64,000 nt of DNA from Bacillus sp. REN3 (lineage in GTDB: Bacteria; Bacillota; Bacilli; Bacillales; Cytobacillaceae). Below the pieces are notes generated by a model, which worked only from the letters and a program-made list of their open reading frames with translations, made no database searches and was not told the origin of the DNA. Below are positions 1 to 8,773 of the stretch, piece by piece (position 1 is the first letter of the stretch; the number at the start of each line of letters is the position of its first letter). The position numbers were made by a program, and so were the translations under genes. The stretch is from the NCBI RefSeq assembly GCF_017912555.1, contig NZ_JAERSD010000002.1:204392-268391 (forward strand), in the 5' to 3' direction.

Positions 1-59
1 TGGATTGCTTCGTTTTCCGTATCGTAAACTCCAACAAGATGCTTTTCATGTTCAAACAT
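1..59 (-). CDS. General stress protein 17M-like (YflT domain), N-terminal fragment
   Basis: Only the first 19 codons are in the window; the rest lies beyond base 1. The start ATG at 59 is preceded by an AAAGGAGG ribosome binding site at normal spacing. The visible residues MFEHEKHLVGVYDTENEAI resemble the opening of YflT/general stress protein 17M domains, which begin with a short strand such as VVGVYDTEEEAI. That family belongs to the SigB general stress response in Bacillus and has no known biochemical activity. The assignment rests on very few residues. Confidence 0.55.
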   Translation of the reverse strand, partial: MFEHEKHLVGVYDTENEAI

Positions 60-139
60 AGTTAAAGCCTCCTTTAGACAAGTAGTCTTTTTTAAAATTA
101 CCCGCTAAAAAAAGGCATAAACATGATTGTCTATTGGTT

Positions 140-1441
140 CTAGGCGTTCCTGTATGCTGACACGGATGCCTTCAGGACAGAAGAAACTTCCTTCAGCCCT
201 TCCGCTGTCCGGAGGATTTCGATGATGGCAGCACCCTGCTTTTCCACCCCGGCAGCCATTTCGTCAATGCCGGTACCGTTCATTTTTAAAATCGCTGCAG
301 TTTCTTCCTTCATGGAAGTCAGCTCTGCTGTCTGCCTGTCCATCTCTGACGCTGCGTTTGCGACCCGTCCAATCTCCTCCTGGATCGAAATCACGCCGTT
401 GCGCATATCCTCATACTGCAGTTCGACCTCACCGAACAGTTTGCTTCCTTTTTCGACTTCAAGCCTTCCGCCAGCAATGATTTCTGCCAGTCTTTTGATT
501 TCGGACCGGACCTCCACGACTGTCTCCTGGATCTCCTTTGATGCCTTGATTGATTTCTCTGCCAGAGCCCTTACTTCCCCGGCAACGACCGCGAATCCTT
601 TTCCTTGTTCACCAGCCCTTGCGGCTTCTATCGCAGCGTTCAACGCCAGCAGGTTCGTCTGGTTTGCGATCCCGGAAATAAGATTGACAATGTCATCAAT
701 CTTATTTGTCTTTTCAGCGAGCTGTTCAGCATCGTATGTTGCCTTCGCGGTAATCGAATTCATATTCACTACCTGATTGCCCGTCTCCCTGATCAGCACC
801 ATGCCCGCTTCACTTTTTACTGCATTATCAGCTGACATCCCTTCAATCCCGTTTGCCAGGTTGGCGATCTCGCCGATCCTTTCCGCCATATCCTGGATGA
901 TTCTTTCGAGCTTGTGCGAATGTTCCTGCTGCTTTTCTGCCCCTGCAGAAACCTGGCTGACGGAAGCGACAATCTTCTTGCTTTCGCCCTGATGGTCCTG
1001 GGAATGCCCATAAAGCATTCGTGCTGAATCATGCAATACTTCCGTATTCTTCTGGCATTGCCCGACTAATGACCTTAACTGGCTGATCATCGAGTTGAAA
1101 TGGGCAGTCAGCTGGCCGATTTCATCATTCGACTGACTCTCCAGCTGCCCTGTCAAATCTCCATGGACAATTTTCTGGGTCGCCTTCGTCAGTTGGTCGA
1201 TCGGCTTGAATACATTCTTGAAAAGAATGGTGATGAACACAAGGCATCCTAGCGTAATAACCGTTCCAGCAGCCGCGGTGGAATAAATGCTCTTGGAGAT
1301 AAGCCCAGACGGATCCGAACTCCTGCCAAACTGGTTCAGCAAAAAGAAATTATAAATCGTTGATGCAGCATAGACGACAAACAATAACCCGAAGAATGTA
1401 AAAACCTTTGTTTTTAAAGAAAGATCCCTTAACCCCCGCAT
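140..1441 (-). CDS. Methyl-accepting chemotaxis protein
   Basis: Membrane chemoreceptor of 433 residues that would signal to CheA/CheW. Two membrane segments (about residues 11-33 and 53-75) enclose only about 20 external residues, so there is no sizeable ligand-binding domain. A HAMP domain follows (about 75-125), then a long helical signalling domain. Its hairpin tip carries the family signature ([19 protein letters not shown], then [16 protein letters not shown]). The start ATG has a GGAGTGG site upstream. It begins 34 bases after the PLP enzyme gene on the same strand and may share its transcript. The signal could be sensed through the membrane segments or a partner protein. Confidence 0.93.
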   Translation of the reverse strand: MRGLRDLSLKTKVFTFFGLLFVVYAASTIYNFFLLNQFGRSSDPSGLISKSIYSTAAAGTVITLGCLVFITILFKNVFKPIDQLTKATQKIVHGDLTGQLESQSNDEIGQLTAHFNSMISQLRSLVGQCQKNTEVLHDSARMLYGHSQDHQGESKKIVASVSQVSAGAEKQQEHSHKLERIIQDMAERIGEIANLANGIEGMSADNAVKSEAGMVLIRETGNQVVNMNSITAKATYDAEQLAEKTNKIDDIVNLISGIANQTNLLALNAAIEAARAGEQGKGFAVVAGEVRALAEKSIKASKEIQETVVEVRSEIKRLAEIIAGGRLEVEKGSKLFGEVELQYEDMRNGVISIQEEIGRVANAASEMDRQTAELTSMKEETAAILKMNGTGIDEMAAGVEKQGAAIIEILRTAEGLKEVSSVLKASVSAYRNA

Positions 1442-1475
1442 CTCTATCCACTCCTGTTAAACTGCTAATCTATAA

Positions 1476-2618
1476 TCATTTCTTAGCCAAAGTTAAAGCT
1501 TTTTCGAATTGTGCGATAATATCTTCAGCATGTTCGATGCCAACAGAAATCCTGACAAGGCCATAGGTTATTCCCAGTTCCTGCTGGACGCCAGGCGGAA
1601 GTGCCCGGTGCGACGTCTTTAGCGGATGGGAGACCGTGGTCTCCACTCCTCCAAGAGTCGGGACCATCTTTACCCAGTCAAGGCATTTGAAAAATGCGTC
1701 TGTATCCACCTGGACAGCAAGCTCAATCGTAACGATGGCGCCGTAGCCTTTTTCGTCTTTATCAAAAGGGTAATAAACCTTTGCGACATTCTCGTTTTCT
1801 CTTAGCCTTTCGGCAAGTAGCCTGGCATTGCCCGATTGGGCCTTCATCCTCAGAGCGAGCGTCTTCAAGCCCCTGCATGTAAGCCATGCCTCAAACGGAC
1901 TTAGATTCGCCCCGAGATTCACTATCCTTGAGCGCGCCTCAGCGATTAAGTCCTTCCTGCCAACGATGACTCCGGACGTCACATCGCTATGCCCGCCAAT
2001 ATACTTGGTCGCACTGTGGACAACAAGGTCAGCGCCCAGCGAAAATGGCCGTACATGGAGCGGAGTCGCAAACGTATTATCGACGAGGACTGCCAGCTTC
2101 CGTTTTTTTGCCAGGCTGATGACTGCCTCCAGGTTCTCTGTACGCAGCAGCGGATTTGTGATTGATTCTGTATATAAGATTTTCGTATGATCTTTGATAG
2201 CGGCTTCCACCCTACCTAAATCCGAGAAGGGGACAAAAGTCGCTCCGATCCCAAAGCGCTCAAGTTCTGATTTTAACAAATGAAAACTTCCGCCATAGAC
2301 ATCATCAGCGGCAACAATGTGGTCTCCCGACTTCGCGATGGCAAGAATGCCAGCAAGGATTGCCGCCAGTCCGGAAGACGCCGCAACCCCATCAGGGGCA
2401 TGCTCAAGCGCCGCTACAGACTGGCCAAGTTCATCCGTATTCGGGTTCCCAACCCTTGAATACAAGTAATTCCCCTCTCCCTGATAAAAGCCTTCAAGCT
2501 CATCAAGGTCGTTGAAGGTAAAGGCGGATGTCTGGTAAATAGGCATCGACTTGCTTTTTATTCCGCCCAATTTCCTTTGGGCCGCATGAAGAACTTCCGT
2601 CTCGAATTTTTCAGTCAA
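1476..2618 (-). CDS. Cystathionine gamma-synthase/lyase-type PLP enzyme
   Basis: Cys/Met-metabolism PLP-dependent enzyme (fold type I), about 380 residues, the usual family length. Visible marks are the substrate and cofactor segments YSRVGNPN and ASSGLAAI, the DNTFATP loop that holds PLP, and the Schiff-base lysine in HSATKYIGGHSD. I chose the TTG at 2618 because GAGGGTGAAGGGA precedes it. The ATG at 2639 lacks a binding site, and a longer reading to 2732 would run through a terminator hairpin. Sequence alone does not separate synthase (MetI type), beta-lyase (MetC type) or gamma-lyase activity, so no symbol is given. A hairpin-plus-U-tract lies just upstream and could attenuate expression. 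Confidence 0.9.
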   Translation of the reverse strand: MTEKFETEVLHAAQRKLGGIKSKSMPIYQTSAFTFNDLDELEGFYQGEGNYLYSRVGNPNTDELGQSVAALEHAPDGVAASSGLAAILAGILAIAKSGDHIVAADDVYGGSFHLLKSELERFGIGATFVPFSDLGRVEAAIKDHTKILYTESITNPLLRTENLEAVISLAKKRKLAVLVDNTFATPLHVRPFSLGADLVVHSATKYIGGHSDVTSGVIVGRKDLIAEARSRIVNLGANLSPFEAWLTCRGLKTLALRMKAQSGNARLLAERLRENENVAKVYYPFDKDEKGYGAIVTIELAVQVDTDAFFKCLDWVKMVPTLGGVETTVSHPLKTSHRALPPGVQQELGITYGLVRISVGIEHAEDIIAQFEKALTLAKK

Positions 2619-2640
2619 TCCCTTCACCCTCTTTTCCATA

Positions 2641-2679
2641 TTTTTAAAAAGAAAGAACCTCTTCCACAATAGAAGAGGT
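2641..2679 (-). terminator. Intrinsic terminator or attenuator in the leader of the PLP enzyme
   Basis: An 8-bp stem ACCTCTTC/GAAGAGGT with a 7-base loop is followed by a U-rich run (TCTTTCTTTTT), about 22 bases before the chosen start codon. It may end the transcript of the CBS-domain gene upstream, or act as an attenuator. A run GAAAGAAAG about 15 bases before the stem can pair with the CTTTCTTT of the tail, a possible antiterminator. No S-box or T-box consensus is present. Confidence 0.6.
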
Positions 2680-2756
2680 GTTTTTGGCTGGTAGCTTTCT
2701 TTCAAAAAAAAGGTGCCAGTCTTCACTCTCAATCATTTCCATATAATACTAGATGC

Positions 2757-2786
2757 AGTATAGTGCAGGGGGCGATGCGACAGCAA
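2757..2786 (-). promoter_or_regulatory. Candidate SigA promoter for the PLP enzyme gene
   Basis: On the minus strand TTGCTG (2786-2781) and TATACT (2762-2757) are separated by 18 bases. They lie between the CBS-domain gene and the attenuator-like hairpin, which would leave a leader of about 130 bases. Confidence 0.45.
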
Positions 2787-2824
2787 TGAAACTTTTATTG
2801 AAAATAATCCCTTGCACGTTCGTT

Positions 2825-3793
2825 TCAGTCCTCGGCTGCATCACTATCGAGAAGATCCCAGGGAGTGATAACGCCAATCGGCTTTCCTCCGCGGTCCCCT
2901 TTTTCAGTAATGATAACAGCCTGAAGCTTCTTCCCTCTTGTATGGTAGTCCTCAAATTTCTCTTCAATTTCATACAGGGTAGCTGTTTGCGGAACAAACG
3001 TAACATAGTATTTCTTCTTTCCTGTCAGCAGGTCCCTTATACGTACATCTTCAAAATGGACGACATTATCAGAAAAATGCCTGGCCATCCACTGGATGAT
3101 TTCCGTTGCGGTCAGAAGGGCAATATACTGATCATCTTTGTCATAGATCGGGAATCTCGTAAAATCAAATTTATTGATGACCTTCAAAACATCCTTAAGG
3201 TAAGCATCCTCATAATAGTAGAATACAGGGCTTGTCGCGATAGATAGAGCGGTCAGCGGTTTCTCGAATTCCCTGGATATTCCCTCGATCCGCTCGACTA
3301 CCTCGATATGAGGCTCAGCGATGTAATAATCAGCGTTCACCCTTTCATGGACGATTGCGTTGCGGAGCTTTGCAAACTGATGCAGTTCTTTTTTGAACTT
3401 GCGAATCAAGGAATGGTTTTTATATCCCGCGTATAGCAGTTCGACAAACGCGTCACTTTCCGTATCCCTTACCATCTCTTTCAGCGCTTTATGGATCCTG
3501 TTGAATGCGGTCTCGAATCGGCCGGATTGTTCCTTATGCTTTATGTCACGGTTTTCATGATTACCAGGATCGGTTTGGCTTCTTTTATTGGCAGCATGAT
3601 TATTTTTCTCATCAAGCTGGCCATTCTTCTTGTCCGGTTGTTTTGGATTCGATTCTCCTTTGCTCTTTACAGGCTTTGGGTTTTTCTTGCTATTATGGCT
3701 CTGCTCATCAGCCTGATTTTTCCCCTTAGTCTTTTTATCGTTTTCTTGCTGATTTTTTTTAGGTTTATTTTTAATCTGTGCTTCGTTCGCCAA
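2825..3793 (-). CDS. CBS-domain protein with disordered N-terminus
   Basis: Protein of 322 residues with two unlike parts. The first ~90 residues are Lys/Asn/Gln/Glu-rich low-complexity sequence, expected to be disordered and cytosolic. After a helical linker (LRNAIVHER) comes a CBS pair (about residues 190-320, with FPIYDKDDQYIALLT and KPIGVITPWDLLD). CBS pairs normally bind adenine nucleotides and regulate a partner; no catalytic domain is attached here. The start is TTG at 3793, preceded by GGAGGG at six bases. The partner is unknown. Confidence 0.75.
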   Translation of the reverse strand: MANEAQIKNKPKKNQQENDKKTKGKNQADEQSHNSKKNPKPVKSKGESNPKQPDKKNGQLDEKNNHAANKRSQTDPGNHENRDIKHKEQSGRFETAFNRIHKALKEMVRDTESDAFVELLYAGYKNHSLIRKFKKELHQFAKLRNAIVHERVNADYYIAEPHIEVVERIEGISREFEKPLTALSIATSPVFYYYEDAYLKDVLKVINKFDFTRFPIYDKDDQYIALLTATEIIQWMARHFSDNVVHFEDVRIRDLLTGKKKYYVTFVPQTATLYEIEEKFEDYHTRGKKLQAVIITEKGDRGGKPIGVITPWDLLDSDAAED

Positions 3794-3925
3794 AATGGTC
3801 CCTCCAAATTACTAAACTTGTTCCTTCCCCTTTTACCCTGAATGCGTGTTTATGTAATCCTCATACGGATTTTGCCAGAAGGACGCTTTAAAAAAGGGCC
3901 CACTCAATCGCGGGCGCCTTTATGC

Positions 3926-4060
3926 TCAATCCATTGGATTGTTCTGCTTCTTTTCTTTATGGCCGGTTGTGAATTCAACCAGCTCCTCGCTCGTATTGCT
4001 GCCTTTTTTCTTATTGTTGTTACGCTGCGCGTTCGCATTGCCACGTTTTGTTTTACCCAT
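3926..4060 (-). CDS. Small basic hydrophilic protein (44 aa), unknown function
   Basis: A 44-residue reading frame starting MGKTKRGNANAQRNNNKKKG and ending in KKQNNPMD. The start ATG at 4060 follows AAAGGAG about 11 bases upstream. The Lys/Asn/Gln-rich composition without hydrophobic segments resembles the many small Bacillus spore or ribosome-associated proteins, but I do not recognise the family. It sits between the amidase and the CBS protein, all on the same strand. Confidence 0.6.
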   Translation of the reverse strand: MGKTKRGNANAQRNNNKKKGSNTSEELVEFTTGHKEKKQNNPMD

Positions 4061-4085
4061 TTCCCACTCGCTCCTTTAGTTGGAT

Positions 4086-5579
4086 TCAAGATGTAGTATG
4101 GATTTTTTCAGAGCTTGTTATTCGAAGCTCCGGCGATTTGCGGAGGAGCGTTGCCTGTTCATAAGCATAGGCCAGCTTGATCAGCAGCGGTTCACTGAAA
4201 GCTGTACCTGTGAAGGTGATTCCTACTGGTTCACCGTCGTTTGCATAGCCTGCCGGGACGGTAATGGACGGATACCCAGCTTTTGGCCCGATAGTCGAAC
4301 CATCCATCGGAAAAAGAAGCGCGTCTGCCCCATATTCTTCAAGGACATAGTCGACGCCCTGTTCCCTTGCCATATACAGATTATATCCAAGTTCTTCCAG
4401 ATACTCCGCTTCAGTCAGCGTCCCGCTTTTCGCTTCGGATTCCAGCAGCACTTCCTGCCCGTATTTCAGGGTTTCCGCCGGGTGCTTCTCGTTAAAAGCA
4501 ATCACATCCGCTAGTGAACGGACAGGATAATGGGGCGGAAGATCGTTCAAATACGCATTAATGCCAGCTTTAAATTCATGTAACAGCACTTTATAGCCCC
4601 ACTTAGCTTTCGAAGCCGGCATAGCAGCTTCGAACACTTCTGCTCCAAGCCGTTCAAGCGTTTCAACTGCTTTTTGAAAAATTGCTTCCTTATCCTTTGA
4701 CAGCTTTCCAAGATACTCCTCTGTCACGAAGGCAATTCTTTTACCTTTTAGCGCTGCAGGATCAAACAACTCATCGGCAGTTAAATCGATTTGATTTGCC
4801 AGAGTCGCCGGGTCCTCTTCATCCTGTCCGGCTATTGCTCTCAGGAGGAAGACAGCGTCCTTCACAGTCCGGGCCATCGGTCCAGCTGTATCCTGTGAAT
4901 GGGCAATCGGAATGATTCCCCTCCTGCTCACAAGGCCGACAGTCGGCTTGATGCCGACAAGAGAGTTTTGCGAAGCAGGATTAAGGATAGAGCCATCGGT
5001 TTCGGTTCCTACCGCAGCAGCAGCGAGATTGGATGCGATAGAAGCCCCGGACCCGGAGCTTGAGCCCCCGACATCGAATTTGTCCGGACCGTAAGGGTTG
5101 AGGACTTGTCCGCCACGTGAACTGTATCCGCTCTTCATCCCATTGGCCATGAAATTCGCCCATTCCGTCATGTTCGTCTTGCCAAGGATGACCGCCCCCG
5201 CCTCGCGAAGCCTGGCCGCAACAAAGGAATCCCTCGGCGCGAATGAATCCTTGAGCGCCAGAGAGCCTGCACTCGTATGCATCTTATCTTGTGTAGCAAT
5301 ATTATCCTTGATCAGGACAGGGATACCGTGCAATGGCCCCCTCGGCCCCTTCGCCTTCCGTTCCGCATCTAGCGCTGCAGCAATGTGGAGTGCATCAGGA
5401 TTCAGCTCCAGAACTGAATGGATGGCCGGATCATATTTCGCGATCCGCGCCTGGTACATCAGCACCAGTTCGTGAGAAGACAATTCCCCGGCCTCCATTT
5501 TTTCCTGCATTTTTTCTATTGCAGCTTCAGGAAGCCATTCCTCCATCATCGCATTCAATCGCGGATTGTTCATGTGCAT
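4086..5579 (-). CDS. Amidase signature family protein
   Basis: Amidase signature enzyme of about 497 residues, hydrolysing a C-N amide bond of unknown substrate in the cytoplasm. The Ser-cisSer-Lys triad is visible: lysine in PVLIKDNIAT (about residue 91), the glycine/serine loop GGSSSGSGA (about 173), and the nucleophile serine in GTETDGSI (about 197). Three ATG codons lie close together; the one at 5579 sits 8 bases after GGAG and is preferred. It is not GatA, since no gatC/gatB lies near and the C-terminal half differs. A terminator-free gap of 25 bases leads to the small basic protein gene. Confidence 0.9.
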   Translation of the reverse strand: MHMNNPRLNAMMEEWLPEAAIEKMQEKMEAGELSSHELVLMYQARIAKYDPAIHSVLELNPDALHIAAALDAERKAKGPRGPLHGIPVLIKDNIATQDKMHTSAGSLALKDSFAPRDSFVAARLREAGAVILGKTNMTEWANFMANGMKSGYSSRGGQVLNPYGPDKFDVGGSSSGSGASIASNLAAAAVGTETDGSILNPASQNSLVGIKPTVGLVSRRGIIPIAHSQDTAGPMARTVKDAVFLLRAIAGQDEEDPATLANQIDLTADELFDPAALKGKRIAFVTEEYLGKLSKDKEAIFQKAVETLERLGAEVFEAAMPASKAKWGYKVLLHEFKAGINAYLNDLPPHYPVRSLADVIAFNEKHPAETLKYGQEVLLESEAKSGTLTEAEYLEELGYNLYMAREQGVDYVLEEYGADALLFPMDGSTIGPKAGYPSITVPAGYANDGEPVGITFTGTAFSEPLLIKLAYAYEQATLLRKSPELRITSSEKIHTTS

Positions 5580-5691
5580 CATTTCCTCTCCAAAATAAGC
5601 TAAGATATATATTCTTAGTACTTGGCCGGATATCCTTTTTTGCTAGGCCAGTTTTGCTGGCAGCTTTGAGATACACGTATTCCCGCGGAGC

Positions 5692-5722
5692 ATAAAAAAG
5701 CTATAGGAAATCCCTATAGCTT
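5692..5722 (-). terminator. Terminator of the DEAD-box helicase gene
   Basis: On the minus strand AAGCTATAGG and CCTATAGCTT form a 10-bp stem around a short loop, followed by TTTTTTAT, just after the helicase stop codon. Confidence 0.85.
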
Positions 5723-5727
5723 CAAAA

Positions 5728-6870
5728 TCATTCTCCTGCATCCACAATTTTCCCGCCGAAGAATTCTTTGCGGACTGGTACGATATTCAGTGCCCTGCAA
5801 TATTTCTTTAAATCGCGTTCTTCTCTCTCGTTGATAATGGAGATGACCGTTCCTTCGGCTCCGAATCGGCCTGTACGGCCTGAACGGTGGACGTAGATAT
5901 CCTGCTCGCGCGGGAAATCAAAATGGACCACATGGGTCACTCCCTTGATGTCAAGGCCGCGTGCAGCGATATCCGTAACAAGCAGCATTTCGCTTTTGCC
6001 TTCCCTGAACCCTTTCAAATAGCGCTGGCGATCCTGTTTATTCAGGTCGCTGTGAAGCTGGCCGACATGGATGTCCTTGAATTTCAGCTTTTCAGCAGCG
6101 ATTGTCAGGTTCGCGATATCCTTGATAAAAACAAGCGTCTTCAACCCTTCAAGCCGGGCAATTTTTTCAAGGATTTTGACCTTGTCCCGCTGCTCGCTGA
6201 TGAAATAGATGTGCTCCACTTTTGCAGCATCGATGGTGTCATCCTTTTTCACCTTGATGATTTCGGGTTCCGGGGCCATTCTTTGGATCGATTTCTCCAC
6301 AGTAGGCGGCATCGTTGCCGAAAATAACAGAAGTTGGCGGTCTGCTAGAGTTGATTTAACGATACTTTTTACCGTCTCATTGTGCTCAGGTGTCAGCAAC
6401 TGGTCACCCTCATCAAGGACAACTGTCTTCACCTCGTGCATTTTCAGTTTCTTTTGTTTGATCAGTTCATGGATCCTTCCCGGCGTTCCGACAATGATTT
6501 GCGGACTCTTTTTAAGCTTTTCGAGCTGTCTTTTCAGGTTGGCGCCGCCAATCAGCGAGGTCGCCTTGATATCCGAGCCCTCTCCCCATTTCTGGATCTC
6601 CGAAAGGATCTGCATGACGAGCTCTTGTGAAGAGGCAAGAATCACTGCTTGCGCATTCCGCTTGGCTGGATCGATTTTATTCAGCACCGGCAGCAAATAC
6701 GCCAGAGTCTTGCCTGTCCCAGTAGGCGATTCGGCTGCGACATCTTTTCCTTCTATTATAAGTGGGATCGCCTTTTCCTGGACCGATGTGAGAGTATCGA
6801 ATCCGGCTTTCTCCCAGGCTTGCTGCAAAAACGGTTTCAATTGCGAAATGATTAGTTGAGTTTCAGACAT
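5728..6870 (-). CDS. DEAD-box ATP-dependent RNA helicase (YfmL-like)
   Basis: Minimal two-domain RNA helicase of 380 residues without a C-terminal extension, close in size to B. subtilis YfmL, which is linked to large-subunit ribosome assembly. Motifs in order: Q motif (FDTLTSVQEKAIP), Walker A (SPTGTGKT), motif Ib (GTPGRI), motif II, SAT (LLFSATMP), RGLD, and the arginine-finger motif HRSGRTGRFG. Motif II reads DEGD, not DEAD; the essential Asp-Glu pair is kept. The ATG has AAGGAG upstream. The YfmL link is inferred from length and layout. Confidence 0.9.
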   Translation of the reverse strand: MSETQLIISQLKPFLQQAWEKAGFDTLTSVQEKAIPLIIEGKDVAAESPTGTGKTLAYLLPVLNKIDPAKRNAQAVILASSQELVMQILSEIQKWGEGSDIKATSLIGGANLKRQLEKLKKSPQIIVGTPGRIHELIKQKKLKMHEVKTVVLDEGDQLLTPEHNETVKSIVKSTLADRQLLLFSATMPPTVEKSIQRMAPEPEIIKVKKDDTIDAAKVEHIYFISEQRDKVKILEKIARLEGLKTLVFIKDIANLTIAAEKLKFKDIHVGQLHSDLNKQDRQRYLKGFREGKSEMLLVTDIAARGLDIKGVTHVVHFDFPREQDIYVHRSGRTGRFGAEGTVISIINEREERDLKKYCRALNIVPVRKEFFGGKIVDAGE

Positions 6871-6886
6871 GATTTTCTCCTTAAAA

Positions 6887-6916
6887 TTAAGCTTTTCATA
6901 TTTAAGCTTTTCATAT
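6887..6916. repeat. 15-bp tandem duplication in the helicase leader
   Basis: TTAAGCTTTTCATAT occurs twice back to back (6887-6901 and 6902-6916), between the helicase start codon and its upstream region. It would lie in the promoter or 5' leader. No known regulator site is recognised. Confidence 0.7.
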
Positions 6917-6995
6917 TTATGATACTAGCTAAAACAAAGCGAGAAGTCCAGCAGGGGACAGGCGATCCGCCTGACATCTCCCTTCAACTAGTGAA

Positions 6996-8547
6996 GAGTT
7001 AACGATTTTCATTTTGGCAATCTTTGGCGATAAAACGTATGAAAGAGTGAAAAATCATTTTTGCAGATCATGATTTGGCCGGTTGTTGCCAGTCAAAATG
7101 GCCAAATTTACTGCTTGCATATGGTATATTCCCGTTCCAGCGCTGCAATTTTGCTGCGGAACGAAGTGAATCTCCTAAACAGACTCATTAATCTCCCAAT
7201 CAAAGGTGGAATTCTCCCAATTCATGCCTATAATCTCCCAATTGTATGCAGGAATCTCCCAAAAACGGCCCATAATCTCCCGTTCTGCCATTTTCTGTAT
7301 AAAAAGGGGCTGAGTTAACGATTTGCATTTTGGCAATCTTTGGCGATAAAACGTATGAAAGAGTGAAAAATCGTTTTGCAGATCATGATTTGGCCAGTTG
7401 GCGGTCAAAATGGCCAAATTTGCTGTTAGCGTTGGAGATATTCCCCTCCCATCGCTACAGTTTTGCTGCGGAACGAAGTGAATTTCCTAAACAGACTCAT
7501 TAATCTCCCAATCAAAGGTGGAATTCTCCCGATTCATGCCTATAATCTCCCAATTGTTTGTGGGAATCTCCCAAAAACGGCCCATAATCTCCCGTTCTGC
7601 CATTTTCTGTATAAAAAGGGGCTGAGTTAACGATTTTGATTTTGGCGATCTTTGGCGAAATAACGTAAGAAAGAGTTAAAAATCATTTTGCAGATCATGA
7701 TTTGGACGGTTGGCGGTCAAAATGGCCAAATTTGCTGTTAGCGTTGGAGATATTCCCGTCCCATCGCTGCAATTTTGTTGCGGAACGAAGTGAATCTCCT
7801 AAACAGACTCATTAATCTCCCAATCAAAGGTGGAATTCTCCCGATTCATGCCTATAATCTCCCAATTGTATGCAGGAATCTCCCAAAAACGGCCCTTAAT
7901 CTCCCATTCTGCCATTTTCTGTATAAAAAGGGACTGAGTTAACGATTTTCATTTTGGCAACATTTGCGAAATAACGTAAGAAAGAGTGAAAAATCGTTTT
8001 GCAGATCATGATTTGGACGGTTGCCAGTCAAAATGGCCAAATTTGCTGCTTGCATATGGTATATTCCCGTTCCAGCGCTGCAATTTTGCTGCGGAACGAA
8101 GTGAATCTCCTAAACAGACTCATTAATCTCCCAATCAAAGGTGGAATTCTCCCAATTCATGCCTATAATCTCCCAATTGTATGCAGGAATCTCCCAAAAA
8201 CGGCCCATAATCTCCCGTTCTGCCATTTTCTGTATAAAAAGGGGCTGAGTTAACGATTTGCATTTTGGCAATCTTTGGCGATAAAACGTATGAAAGAGTG
8301 AAAAATCGTTTTGCAGATCATGATTTGGTCGGTTGCCAGTCAAAATGGCCAAATTTGCTGCTTGCGCTGGAGATATTCCCGTCCTATCGCTACAGTTTTG
8401 CTGCGGAACGAAGTGAATCTCCTAAACAGACTCATTAATCTCCCAATCAAGGGCGGAATTCTCCCGATTCATGCCCATAATCTCCCAATTGTATGCAGGA
8501 ATCTCCCAAAAACGGCCCATAATCTCCCGTTCTGCCATTTTTTGTAT
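6996..8547. repeat. Five tandem copies of a ~312-bp repeat with internal 21-bp phasing
   Basis: Units start at GAGTTAACGATTT and lie at about 6996, 7312, 7624, 7936 and 8247 (periods 316, 312, 312, 311). They are highly similar, differing mainly by point changes and small indels. The last third of each unit (plus strand) carries six TCTCC motifs exactly 21 bp apart; in copy 5 these begin at 8418, 8439, 8460, 8481, 8502 and 8523. On the minus strand each reads GGGAGATT plus 13 variable bases. Unit variants are not in simple order: copies 1 and 4 share TGCTTGCATATGG, copies 2 and 3 share TGTTAGCGTTGGAG, and copies 2 and 5 share the same 5' part. Frames of 80-89 codons inside have no ribosome binding site, so I call this non-coding. 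Confidence 0.93.
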
Positions 8548-8585
8548 ATTCCTATGGAATAAGGGGAAAGGATTAAAGAATAACC

Positions 8586-8720
8586 ACATGAGGAAAAAGT
8601 AAATAGGATTAATGAATGGTCACTTACGGAAAAAAGTAAACACCTGCGAAAAAAAGAATGGTCACTTACGGAAAAAAGCGGAAATATTAATGAATAACAA
8701 CTTACGGAATAAGTAGAATA
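8586..8720. repeat. Short array with ~42-bp spacing next to the long repeats
   Basis: AATGGTCACTTACGGAAAAAAG occurs at 8615 and again at 8657, exactly 42 bp apart. A decayed copy (AACAACTTACGGAATAAG) sits around 8696, and a poorer one near 8586. The sequence is unrelated to the 312-bp units. A lone relative lies near 11305-11330 (minus strand AATGGTCACTTCCTTACG). Confidence 0.75.
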
Positions 8721-8725
8721 GTTGA

Positions 8726-8764
8726 CTGAAAAAGACATCGGGCGAATGCGCCTGATGTCTTTTC
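8726..8764 (-). terminator. Terminator of inhA
   Basis: AAAGACATC and GATGTCTTT enclose a GC-rich inner stem (GGCG/CGCC) with an AATG loop. A T run follows on the minus strand directly downstream of the inhA stop codon. Confidence 0.85.
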
Positions 8765-8773
8765 ATGTCAATC

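Noticed and set aside
2644-2738. Leader peptide of 32 codons (from ATG near 2738) across the attenuator
   Set aside because: No ribosome binding site and no enrichment in Met or Cys codons; the frame could be open by chance.
2641-2824. S-box or T-box before the PLP enzyme
   Set aside because: Neither the SAM-I core (as seen at 33.6-33.7 kb) nor the TGGNACCGCG T-box sequence is present.
3491-3841. Hydrophobic 116-residue plus-strand protein
   Set aside because: It is the complement of the Lys/Asn-rich N-terminus of the CBS protein, which gives an artificial hydrophobic reading; no binding site.
6996-8547. CRISPR-like array
   Set aside because: The units are ~312 bp and nearly identical throughout. 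There are no short repeats with unique spacers of equal size and no cas genes nearby; the inner 21-bp motif has 13-base spacers that recur between units.
7061-8738. Small proteins of 80-89 residues on both strands within the tandem repeats
   Set aside because: No ribosome binding sites, open frames on both strands of the same repeat, and truncation by indels in some copies. The openness follows from repeat length and composition.
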